DNA of 64,000 nucleotides from Lactarius indigo (Eukaryota; Basidiomycota; Agaricomycetes; Russulales; Russulaceae). The notes under the pieces are model-generated. The model did not search any database, was not told where the DNA came from, and saw nothing but the letters and a program-made list of their open reading frames with translations. The stretch covers positions 186,001 through 250,000 of the forward strand of contig JAFKAC010000064.1 of the NCBI GenBank assembly GCA_025766275.1. Direction: 5' to 3'. Position 1 is the stretch's first letter; every line of letters begins with the position of its first letter. Of the stretch, positions 1 through 9,962 are shown piece by piece. The position numbers and the translations under genes were made by a program.

Positions 1-1818
1 GCCCGGAGCTGACGTCAACGTGCGAGACGGTTCGTGCTGCGGTTTGATGCACCAGAGTCGATACGAAGACACATACACGCTTCTCAGCACAGCGGTCTTA
101 ATCTATGGGTGATATGAGCGTAGCGCCCTTGCACCCATGGACCATTGAGCGAACGCTTCGGAGTTACTTGGGTCTTCATCGAGTCACAGAGCTAATGTTA
201 GCGCACAAAGATAACGATAACGTCGTACTAGTGGGTCGAGGAACGAAAAGATCGAGCGAGGTGTTGCACAAGGCGGATACGCGTGTCAAGGTGCGTGTGA
301 GTTACTAGACGGAAGGAAACTATCTCAGAAGACTGTCTAGAGGACCCTATGAAGTTGTACGACTGATGTTGACATACAGTGAGAAGAAATACATATGCTT
401 GGAAATGATCCATCTACATCTCTCTTAGGATACTCGTTTCACACTGCCAGCTATAGGGTCTCAGAGAAATCCCTGGGGTTTACGTGGACGACGTCCACGT
501 TCAATGATTCTGTAAAATATCATATCGGTGTCAAGATTGGCGCCTAACTCGCATACTCCGCCCCACCCTAAGTCCGCCTTGAAAGGTCGCCCGGGTGAGA
601 AAACTGGGCAGGAGTGGGATAAACGTTCGTCCCTGAATGCCATGAGGTATGAGTCACTTAACTAAGTCAGTCAGGACCCTGTTCTGATGGTGGTTGAGAG
701 TGAGAATGATATGCAGGAGTGACGCTCTAACAAAGCAAACAAAGCAAGGCCGCTGACCGTATGTCACGATATGGGTCTGTCCGCAAGTCTGTCCGCCCAC
801 GGCGGTCGACACTAGTTCAAGCACTAGTTCCGCCAGTGTGTTCGAAAATAAACGCTGAACATCACGCGGGCCATTTTCGAATTCCTCCCATTTAGTTCAT
901 ACTATTTCCAACATGGGTTCAGTGCTATACCAATGCATGGCGACTGACGCACGAGGGTTGACGGAACTGCGTAGTATAAAGTTTGATAGAGATGAAATGG
1001 GCTTTTAGCAGGCATATTTTGACGCTAACGCTACACTCACCCTCTTATCGCGGTTTTGTTACAGTACTGTAACGAATATATACGCCATAATACAGTACAA
1101 TACTCTGTATTGTAGGGTCACAACTTGCAGTCCTATAGGCGGACTTCCAGTTAATGGTTCAAAGCGGAGGCAAAATAATTTGGGCGGACCAAGCGCCGGC
1201 AAAGGATGCCGGAGCTTCAGGATTGGTGGCCTAAACTGGTATTCAAATATTCAAACCTCGCCTATGCTGTGGTTGCGAGGGGCCTGACTATACTGTATCG
1301 ATATGAAAACCGCGATCCAATAGTTGTCTTATGCGTGCTTGCATTTGCGACGGGCCGTAAGTTACAACAATACAAGACACTATCTCGGACAGGTGCCGTG
1401 CTGTCACCAGGGGGGCAGACTTTTTTTTTAGGCACAGGTCATGGGCGAGACTGCTTACACTGGCTCGGAATTTGGAAGTTGTCTCTGACGGACATCTTAG
1501 TCCAACACACGGTGTTATGGTTCGGTCCCGTTTGCACTCACGATTCGCATTAGAAAGGCCTCGTGGACACATTCACATCCCTCACTGTCTCTACCTTCTC
1601 TTGGTGCTACTGTGGCGCTCATGTCTTCGACTTCCGAGATAATAAGGGCTGGGTCACCATCCGCTTCCCCGGACATTAAGAAAATGTAGGTGTATATTTT
1701 ACGGTATTACTATAGCGATTTATCTCATCCCCTGCCGATCTTTCGCAGAGCTTCCCCTCTTGTATGTTTGGCCTCGTTCTGTTGTCCATGCAGCCAATAT
1801 CCTCAACCATGCACATAG
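1..1818. other. Host DNA without a recognisable gene
   Basis: No protein family is recognisable here. The longest open frames (for example 1206-1553 +, 1803-2294 -) have no domain, no consistent splice structure and overlap each other on both strands. The first exon or exons of the DUF6534-like gene should lie in the last few hundred bases: the stretch near 1590-1625 (+) reads PSLGATVAL, which resembles the usual start of that family, but I could not connect it by a convincing donor site. Confidence 0.4.
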
Positions 1819-3435
1819 CTCTTCGGCCCTCTATGCAACTGGGCTCTGTACGGCGTCCTCTGTGTCCAGTTTTGTATGAGACTTTTCCCTTGAAAGCTCG
1901 GCTTATTCCACTCACACACGTTCAGACGTATACAGCTACAATTTTCCAAAAGACAGGCGATCCGTAAAATTTCTAGGTTGGTCTTTGACATTTCACGGAA
2001 GCTTTGTGATGTCAACGTTTCTTCTGAGCAGCTTATTTCGTTTTCCTGCTGGAGACCGCTCAAACTGCACTGAATGGGGCCGATGTCTACTATTGGTTTA
2101 TTGCAGGATTTGGCGACGTGGAACGCCTCGCAAATTCCCATTTTGCCCCCATAGACATTCCTATCATTACTGTAGTTATCGCGCTTGCCGTTCAAGCCCA
2201 CTTCTGTTATCGAATTTGGGTGCTGACCAGACGGTCGTGGATCTGTTGGATCATTGCTGTCGTATGTATTCCTGACCCTCCCCGCATTCTTCAAACTGCT
2301 GACGGTTTCTTGGATACAGTGTACGGTTACTCAATCAGTCGGGGGTGTGTGGTCGGGCATCAAAGTTGGTTCTGCACGCACTGTACCGAAATCGCTTATC
2401 TCACGGCATTTAGGCATTCATGATTAGAAAATATGCGGTTAGCAAGACAGGTGTATATGTACGCACGCTCGTTTTGGTCAAAGTGGCTATACAACCTGAT
2501 ACTTTGCCTTGTTAGTTATGGTCTATATCAAGTGCCATGGCGGACATTCTGATTGCGGTGGCAATGATTCTACTGGTACGGCATCACCCTATTGGATCCT
2601 TTAGTGCATTGTCCGAGAATTTCTTTTGCACAGCTGAGAAAGACGAGTGGCAAGCTCTGCAACTTCATATTAGTTCGCGTGATACGGCTTACTATTGAGA
2701 CAAACGCACTTACCGGTATCTATCTCCCGGAATCACACAGGCGTGCATCTGACTCCCTGTTGAGCTAGCGCAGCTGTCATGACCCTTGTGCTATATGTCG
2801 CCTTCCCCGTAAGTCCCACTGAGATATACTACGACTCACCGTCTGACCTGGTCACATTGTTCATAGGACGATATGTATTACGCATACATGTACGTTCTCT
2901 TGACCCATCACTACGCACCTTTGCGGCTGATGTCGCAAAAGCAGTGAGATCATCGGGAAACTGTGAGCGACACATGCGCCATGTTAGAAGCCAGAGCACT
3001 AACAAATGTGCCAGGTACTCCAACACGCTCTTTGTGAGCCTCAACAATCGCATCTACTTCCGTGACCATCAATCGTCCGAATGTAGCGATAGCGCAAGCG
3101 TCCTGGACTTCGACCCGGTTCGTGCCACCGCAGCGACGTCGCTCCATTTCGCCGGAACTGGGATACGGTCGCAAGTACCAACAGATGAGAGTTTCCAGCT
3201 CTCCACCAATACCCAGGCAGTAGAGCTAAACAAGAGAAAAGGCGACGACACCAGCATTAACGGGTCTCTAGTAAGTGCAATTACAGCCGCTATCCGATTC
3301 CAACTTTTCTGAATGTTTCGATTCGCTGTCCAGTCCCACCCTAGGAAAGGTCGTCTGCTTTCTGATGACCCCGAGTGTGCGGTTGACACGTTGCCTCCTG
3401 TCCATGATCAAAGGGGCGAGGAGTATGTGATATAG
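1819..3435 (+). CDS. DUF6534-like multi-spanning membrane protein (5' exon missing from model)
   Basis: I assembled this gene from short exons whose phases agree: about 1819-1869, 1936-1976, 2032-2261, 2320 to about 2364, 2516-2575, 2634-2715, 2774-2808, 2867-2889, 2988-3270, 3334-3435. Introns are GT-AG and 50-100 bp, apart from the longer gap after the 2320 exon. Diagnostic stretches are NWALYGVLCV, YNFPKDRRSVKFL, FLLETAQTALNGADVYYWF, TQSVGGVWSGIK, AMADILIAVAMILL, VRVIRLTIETNALT and YSNTLFVSLNNRIYFRDH. Their order matches the basidiomycete DUF6534 family (about 300 residues, several membrane helices, polar C-terminal tail, function unknown). I see no in-frame stop from 2032 on, so the gene may be intact. 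The start codon, the exon joins before 2032 and the 3' end of the 2320 exon are uncertain. Confidence 0.7.
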
Positions 3436-3451
3436 TAAGAAGTGGGTAGCC

Positions 3452-3601
3452 ATGGCGGTGCGGCTTGGCTTGGATGCTACTCTTGGTGCCACCTTCATTC
3501 CGCTCCTGTACATAGGCAACGGAGATTGGCTGCAGGATCGGACCCGGCGTCACGCTGAATTTGTGGGTCATTGCATTGGGAATGGCGCACGTTTCGCGTA
3601 G
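3452..3601 (+). CDS. Possible start of a second DUF6534-like gene
   Basis: A 49-codon open frame begins 16 bp after the stop of the preceding gene. Its first 18 residues contain LDATLGATFIPLL, which resembles the N-terminus of DUF6534 family proteins. A donor-like GTACAT follows this stretch. I found no matching second exon in the next 600 bp, so this is either a truncated tandem copy or chance. Confidence 0.25.
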   Translation: MAVRLGLDATLGATFIPLLYIGNGDWLQDRTRRHAEFVGHCIGNGARFA

Positions 3602-4890
3602 ATCGTGGACGTCTCGAGTCCCTAAAAATTATGCCTCATATGGGCGGTAGCAGTGTATAATCCAGGCCCTTGACCCCCGGCTTCTCTCGTGACTAGCACA
3701 ATCTCTCTGCGAGCTGTCTTCCCCACCATTCACTGCGATACGGACCAACCGACCAAGGCTTGTCTTCGCTGTCTGGCCCGGTCTGGAAGCTTGTTCATGT
3801 CTATACTTTCCCTCACCTGGTGCACCTGGTCGTCGGACAGTCACGGATTGTCGCACTCCCCATTGAAACCCCGCTTGGCCGACTCAATTTCCAGTGTGGT
3901 GTGTGCAACGTCAGCATGCGGCAGACTACTAGATTATTTGACCCTGAATTGTAGGCGTCTCGTAGATACTATGGTGGTAATATGGTTGATAGGTATGCTG
4001 GGGGACTCTGCACAAGCAACCCAGGTCTGTCTTGTGGTCAGGGGAGGTGCGAAGCTTAGCAACCGGTCGCACCGGTCTCCGCGTGGTGTGAAACCTCGTA
4101 CGGACATTTTCCTGGTACAGGAACATGGTATGATCGGATTGCTAAGGCTGTGTGCACATGCTGCGTTCTGGGTAACATGAACAATGAACCACCCAGACTA
4201 TATAGTGATCAGCAGCGAAACGAATCGCGCCCGCCCACGCATGGCATAAGATCTGGAATACCTGACTGCAATAATCAGTGATCTGATGTGCTTGGGTTTC
4301 TAAGGACGCATGTAAGTGCAGAACGCTGGTGAACCCAACAACGCAAGCCGAGGGAGTTCTCTTGGGAGTTCTTCCCCATCGTTGATGCCTTGGCTTATGG
4401 CCTTTAGTAGGCAATCGCAGTAGCATTAAATGAAGGATATACCCCAAGCAACCCATTTTCAGAATAAATAAATTGTGATTTGGATCATTGGAAAGGTGAC
4501 CACCGTCTCGCGTCGCCAAGCACATCCGAGTTGCAGCTGTAGAAGAATCACGTGACCTATCTTGTCTCGTAAATACAGTACATCGCAAGGTACACCTTGT
4601 CCCCAACCAGCACTGATCCACCCCGAGTTGGATAGCACATAATGATCTGCCATCACTTCCATTGTTGATGGGCCACCCAATGGGCAGATTCCCTCATGAC
4701 TCATGGGCCAACCGACATCGGCCGATGCACTAGATTTTTCCAGAATTCATGGGCTACCCAATGTCAGTTCAGAGTTCTTTTGCTCCAGAGAAATTTCTTG
4801 AAGTGGGAATAGTCAATAGAATACACATATGTCTAAATGTATCTGGAGACTTAGATAACACATTGCAATGGGACTGGTTAGCATATGGAA
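3602..4890. other. Host DNA without a recognisable gene
   Basis: Overlapping short open frames on both strands, none with a domain or a believable exon structure. I see no mobile-element termini or repeats here. Confidence 0.4.
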
Positions 4891-4896
4891 CATCAA

Positions 4897-5578
4897 ACAT
4901 TCCATGTAGTGACAACTACAGAAGCTATGCATTCCATATAATGGCCAGCATGGAACACTCACCTTCCATGTAGTGGCCAACATGGAAGAAATGCTTTCCA
5001 TGTAGCGACTAGCAAAGAGGACAAGCCTTCCATGTAGTAGCCAACACGGAAGGATTGCCTTCCATGAAGCGGCCAACATGGAAGACTCACCACGGAGGAC
5101 ATGCTTTCCGTGTAGTGACCAAACACGGAAGACATGCCTTCCGTGTAGTGACTAACACGGAAGAAATGCCTTCTGTGTAGTGACTAACACAGAAGACATG
5201 CCTTCCGTGTAGTGACTAACACGGAAGAAATGCCTTCTGTGTAGTGACTAACACAGAAGACATGCCTTCCGTGTAGTGACGGAAAGCATGTCTTCCATGT
5301 AGTGACTAACATGGAAGAAATGCCTTTCGTGTAGTAACTAACATGGAAGACATGCTTTCCGTGTAGTGACTAACACGGAAGATATGCTTTCTGTGTAGTG
5401 ACAACACGGAAGACATACTTTCTGTTTAGTGATTACTACACAGAAGACATGCCTTCCATGTAGTGACTAACATGGAAGACACGCCTCCTGTGTAGTGACT
5501 AACATGGAAGAAATGCTTTCCATGTAGTGACTAACACGGATGACATGCCTTCCATGTAGTGACTAACACGGATGACAC
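4897..5578. repeat. 32-bp hairpin minisatellite (about 19 units)
   Basis: The consensus unit is CTTCCGTGT-agtgacta-ACACGGAAG followed by about 6 bases such as acatgc. The period is 32 bp in the best part (for example 5168 to 5200). Every unit is an inverted repeat with 9-bp arms and an 8-bp loop, and the boundary between units is a second inverted repeat. The arms vary mainly at one CpG (CCG, CCA or CTG), and the two arms of a unit usually change together. It lies about 250 bp beyond the 3' end of the multi-exon gene at 5825-7824 (-). It is not coding. Confidence 0.9.
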
Positions 5579-5824
5579 AACTGGCCTTACATGAATCTTC
5601 CTGGAATGGGTGAGGAAATGCTGTGAGTTATCTAGAATCCAGAATGGGAGGCAGATCCCAGTAAACTGTTCACATTTAAACATATTCTAATATTTCTACA
5701 AAATGTTATTGTAACCCTAATGATCTCTCTGAAGGTATGTAGGATCAAGTCCACCTGAACCCCTACCAGTGTCTGCATTTCTATATAATTGTCAGATAAT
5801 GATGTATGTGCTTACTATAATTGT

Positions 5825-7824
5825 TTACCTGGCTTTGTGTGTGATCTTAACCACTCGCTTGACTGGCTCTTGCTCAAGCTCTGGTGGATCTGAGTTGAAG
5901 TGTGTTGTAGGTCTAATTGGAGTTCCTCTTTGAATCCAATGATGTGCTTGGAAACTTTTGGGTCTTGATATACTTGATGGAGGAGGATGTGGTGATTCAC
6001 CAATGTCTATAAGATAGTGTGAATGGGTATATAAACATAGGAGAAGGGATAGGCTGCTCACCAGGAATGGATGTCTGTTCAATCTCCTCGTTTCTACGGA
6101 AGGGAGATGGAGAAGGAGATGGTGGAAGGGGTGGTGTCACAGATGGAGAGTGTAGAGCCTGAATCTCCTTTGCAAAGTCCTCCTCTTCACTTTGATTGTC
6201 AGACTCTGGCTCATTGAATTTGGAACTTCTTCTGCAGGTCCGTTTTGGGTTCTGGATATGCTGTACAGGGTGATCCACATTAGCAAGAAGCTCACAGGAC
6301 GGGTTCCAGATCAGTGGGATCAACCCCTCCCTCTGGCGTTGCCTCCAGTGGTCTAGCAACTGGAGCACCTGAACCAGACAAAGTTTTGATGGGTCTGCCC
6401 ACAGAAACCCCAAAGGGTAGCACTCTTCTTCAATCCATGTGGGTGGATCACTGGAAAGTTTACTCCATGGGATGGTTGCATTCTTCCTTCTGGAGACATA
6501 CCCTGACTCACTTATGTTATTCAGAACTCCATAGAGTATATGAAACACTCACGGATGTGTGAATTACAATAATCCCTCAGCACAGTTTGAATGGTCTTCG
6601 CTGAATAGCCATCCTCCAGAGTAACAGAAGGAATGTCTGGTTCACCATCTGTGTCTATCACAATCTTCACTTTGGTCCGGAGGACCTTTGAGCGCCTGGA
6701 ATGGGCACCTTGATCATTCTCTGTTTCATAAATATGAGATGGGGCTTGTAGCTGTATTGGGATTTGTGAATGTTACAACCTGGGACAAAGCACTTCCTGC
6801 AATATTTCATCCATTCCTGCCAGATTGAGGCATTTCTCCAATCTGGGCAGAAATCAGAAAAGGACATGCCATCATCCAGGACCTTATTCCAGTCATCCCT
6901 GTAAATAGATGGGAACAGATATAACAGTGCTTCAACCAGATAATTCTTAGGAATACATACATGGCAGCTCTGGGTCTTCCATCTGTGTCTGCATATGCTA
7001 CTAGAACTATTGAGCGCATTCCACATGTCTTGAATAGCTGGGTCTGGAAGTCCCTAACTATCCGGCTATGGAATTTAGCCTGGGCCATTCTGAACAAGTA
7101 AATAAGATTGGTGGATCACTAACACATGATTGACCACTTACTTGGCTTGGATATCCCTTGGGGGTCTATCCTCTGACCACTCCTTTGCTATTTCTGCATA
7201 TGGTTCTTGCTCTTCAATAGACAGCTTCTTCCATAGTGATGTTGTTGCATCTTGGAGGGCTCCGAGGAATGCCTGAGATCCAGGAATTCCACCAGACACA
7301 CTCTGTGCAAGTTCCATAATCTCTTCCTTGTTCTCATGGTAGAATGCATTTCTGGCTGACCACTTCCGAGTCAACTTGATAAGCTGACGATGAGGATGTG
7401 AGTAGTGATTGTAAAACCATGTCCTTATTTTCTGGAGGTCATTTTGTGTCCATGAGTGATTACATGGATAGAGTGCAAGTATGCATACCATCTTGGCCAC
7501 CTTCTTATTGAATGTAGAGTTTGGAGGCCAAAGAGTATATAGCTCCCCCATAGCCTTCTCAAGGATGGTCTTCTGTATCTCTGTGTCAGCCTTTTGAAAC
7601 TCTTCAACATACCCCTTCAGGATGTGGGCATCCTGAGAAGTGATGGAAAACCTGTCACCAAGGGCATGGATAGATGGACGGGAAACCTCAGATTCCCCAG
7701 CTGAGCTCCCAGATAGATGATCAGACTGCATAGTGATGTTGGTAGAAGTATGAGGAAGTGTGTTGTAGAACGATGTGATATTTGTGGAATTGTGCTGCAT
7801 ATAATGAGGTTTAAATAGACTCAT
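5825..7824 (-). CDS. Uncharacterised multi-exon gene, paralogue 1
   Basis: Minus-strand gene with at least five exons. Exon 1 (7824-7142) is followed by exon 2 (7089-6961) and exon 3 from 6898, with GT-AG sites and matching phases. Downstream exons cover a VIDTDGEPDIPSVTLEDGY block (about 6680-6560), a PPTWIEEECYPLGFLWADPSK block (about 6450) and an acidic, Pro-rich tail ending at 5825. The paralogue at 53652-55630 aligns with the methionine at 7731, so the true start may be 7731 rather than 7824. Exon 1 has a basic segment ending in RKWSARNAFYHENKEE and a segment LWKKLSIEEQEPYAEIAKEW; their spacing recalls an HMG box, but that is only a resemblance. The function is unknown to me. The gene sits between two hairpin minisatellites. 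Confidence 0.65.
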
Positions 7825-7872
7825 GAGTGGTATGGTGATACAGGTTTCTTACTGGGAAGGAATGTGGGATGG

Positions 7873-8535
7873 GACATGTGTTCACGGACATGCTACATGG
7901 TTTCATGGACTCAGATTGCGTTTCCGTGAACACATTACATGTATTCACAGACATGCTACATGTGTTCACGGACATGCTACATGGTTTCACGGACTCAGAC
8001 TGCGTTTCCATGAACACATTACATGTATTCATAGACATGGGACATGTGTTCATGGACATGCTACATGGTTTCACGGACTCAGATTGCGTTTCTGTGAACA
8101 CATTACATGTATTCATAGACATGGACATGCAACATGGTTTCATGGACCCAAAAGGTGTTTCCATGAACATATTAAATTTGTGTCCTTGTACACCTTACAA
8201 GTGTTCATGGACATTCTACAGGCTTCCATGGACTTAGAACGCGTTTCCGTGAACACGTTACATGTATTCACGGACATGGTGTATGTGTTCATGGACATGC
8301 AACACCAAAAGGTGTTTCCATAAACACATGTAATGTGTGTCCTTGTACACCTTACATGTGTTCATGGACATGCTACAGGCTTCCACGGACTTAGAATGCA
8401 TTTCCGTGAACACAGAACATGTATTTGCAGACATTTCTGTGAACGCATTTGTATTGCATGTATACGTGGACATTGTGGATGTGGAATATACTTCCATGGA
8501 AATATAACATGTTTCCATAGACACAGTGTGAGACA
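7873..8535. repeat. 84-bp minisatellite with inverted motifs
   Basis: The motif TTTCA(C/T)GGACTCAGA recurs at 7901, 7985 and 8069, an exact 84-bp period. More diverged copies continue to about 8535. Each unit contains forward (GTGTTCACGGACATG) and inverted (TTTCCGTGAACAC) versions of one core, again with CCG, CCA and CTG variants as in the 32-bp array. Met/Cys-rich open frames on both strands across it are products of the repeat. It lies just upstream of the gene at 5825-7824 (-). Confidence 0.85.
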
Positions 8536-8882
8536 TGTATGATAAATTATTCCGCAAACTCCAGATATATTCCTATGCATTAACATTGCTTCCACATATT
8601 ACAAAGTGTCTTTGGATGACACCTTGATTGCAGGCAGTGGACCAAGTCACACATCCACACTGTAACATGTCTATGGTCACAAGGAACTTCTCCGTTGCTA
8701 TTTCAAGTGGTAATATCGGTACAAGACTATTTAGGACCTCTTCTTATGCTCATCAGATTCTCTATGCTTGTAAAGCCTGTCCCTAATATACGAGAAATCT
8801 GCATGGAAGTCGAATACAATGCCCATAAGGATTGTACATCACTCAATGAGGTCCCCCATGTGATTGGATGGGTCGAGCCTCA
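8536..8882. other. Intergenic stretch, nothing recognised
   Basis: AT-rich stretch between the 84-bp array and the 3' part of the interrupted host gene. I see no gene, RNA or element terminus. Confidence 0.4.
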
Positions 8883-9406
8883 TCAGCTTGCAGTAGGCAG
8901 CAGTGAAGTGACGTCCTGAATGAAGCTCTGGATATGGTGCCCTAGCCACCTAGTGAGGAGCGTTAGTGCCATCATTCCACATTTGCTAAGGCAGTATGGA
9001 TGGAAACAATGCACATGCATGACAGGGTGAACAATGCTCTGAGAATCGCTCCCAGAGTCTTCACCTTGCTGAATGGAATCCGTGTCCATCCTTTGCTCAC
9101 TGCTGGAACCATCTGCTTCTGGAGGTGTGTTGTGAACATCTGCCTGGATGGAAGGTGCAGTGTCCTGTGCCTCACAAGACTCAGGAGCTGCAGCTTCCCA
9201 TGGTGGATCATTGACAGAAGAAGGCTCAGGAACTGGGGGTTCAGGAAGCACACTAGAAAATGGAGCTACAGCTCCCCCTGACAAACCGTGGATGTGAGAA
9301 GGCTTGGGAGCTGCAGATTCCTGCGATGCACCTGGAACAGGAGATGGTTCAGGAGCTATAGATTCCTGCAATGTACCAGAAACGGAAGATGGCTTGAGAG
9401 CTACAG
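8883..9406 (-). pseudogene. 3' part of Pro/Ser/Ala-rich host gene, cut off by Gypsy-A
   Basis: This continues the open frame of the segment at 17298-17894 once Gypsy-A and one copy of its 5-bp target duplication are removed. It encodes degenerate repeats of the type ESAAPKPSHIHG and PEPSSV, then an acidic Ser-rich stretch, then a Leu-rich end with a stop at 8883. The same repeat style (for example APRPSCVPGAS) occurs upstream of the insertion, which confirms that the pieces belong together. Function unknown. Confidence 0.65.
9402..9406. repeat. Target-site duplication of Gypsy-A (left)
   Basis: TACAG immediately before the left LTR; the same five bases follow the right LTR at 17298-17302. 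Confidence 0.9.
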
Positions 9407-9932
9407 TGTAACGTCGTCACGACGTTAGCTCGACTTGAGCACGAATGGTGGTAACAACTTAGCGATAGGACAATCTCGGGGGCTTGAAGACGCAGAGGTC
9501 CAAGCTTCTGCCTTAGTGAATACGTGAAGGTACACCGGCAGGTCGACTATTCTTCTGGTCACGAGCGAAGTCGGACGGCCTTAGAAGAGCGAAGAGGATG
9601 AAAGAGAAAGAGACAAGTGACGATTCAAGAAGACCAAGATGGCGTATCTTGGTCTTCACAAGACAGTTTAAATACATATTCAGCAGGCTTTCAAGCACTG
9701 CTATGAGTCTCCGTAAGTAAGCGTCCAACGTATCGCGTAAGTAGCTCAAACCCTAGTACTACTAGTACTAGTATCAGTGGCGTCCGTTCTCAGTCAGCTA
9801 TCAGTACTGTATCTCCTATTGTATCACCGTATCACCGCGCTATTGTAGGTAAGTCCGCAACTAATATACCTTACCGCCGTAGTTGCAACCGGTACAGTAA
9901 GGGTCCTCAGTCGTACAAGTCGAAACGTGACA
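9407..9932 (-). repeat. Gypsy-A 3' LTR
   Basis: 526 bp, TG...CA ends when read on the minus strand. It is preceded on that strand by a polypurine tract (GAAGGGGGGTGA, 9933 onward). It contains a TATTTAAA box and the AAGACCAAGAT/ATCTTGGTCTT inverted pair seen in all related LTRs here. Confidence 0.95.
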
Positions 9933-9962
9933 TCACCCCCCTTCTAGCATGAGACCCCAGAC

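Noticed and set aside
1206..1553. 115-codon open frame on the + strand
   Set aside because: No recognisable domain, overlapped by open frames on the other strand.
4897..5578. CRISPR-like array
   Set aside because: Units are contiguous with short repeat-derived gaps, no unique spacers and no cas genes; eukaryotic context.
7811..8323. Met/Cys/His-rich open frames on both strands across the 84-bp array
   Set aside because: The reading frames come from the repeat period (84 is divisible by 3); no sign of coding outside the repeat.
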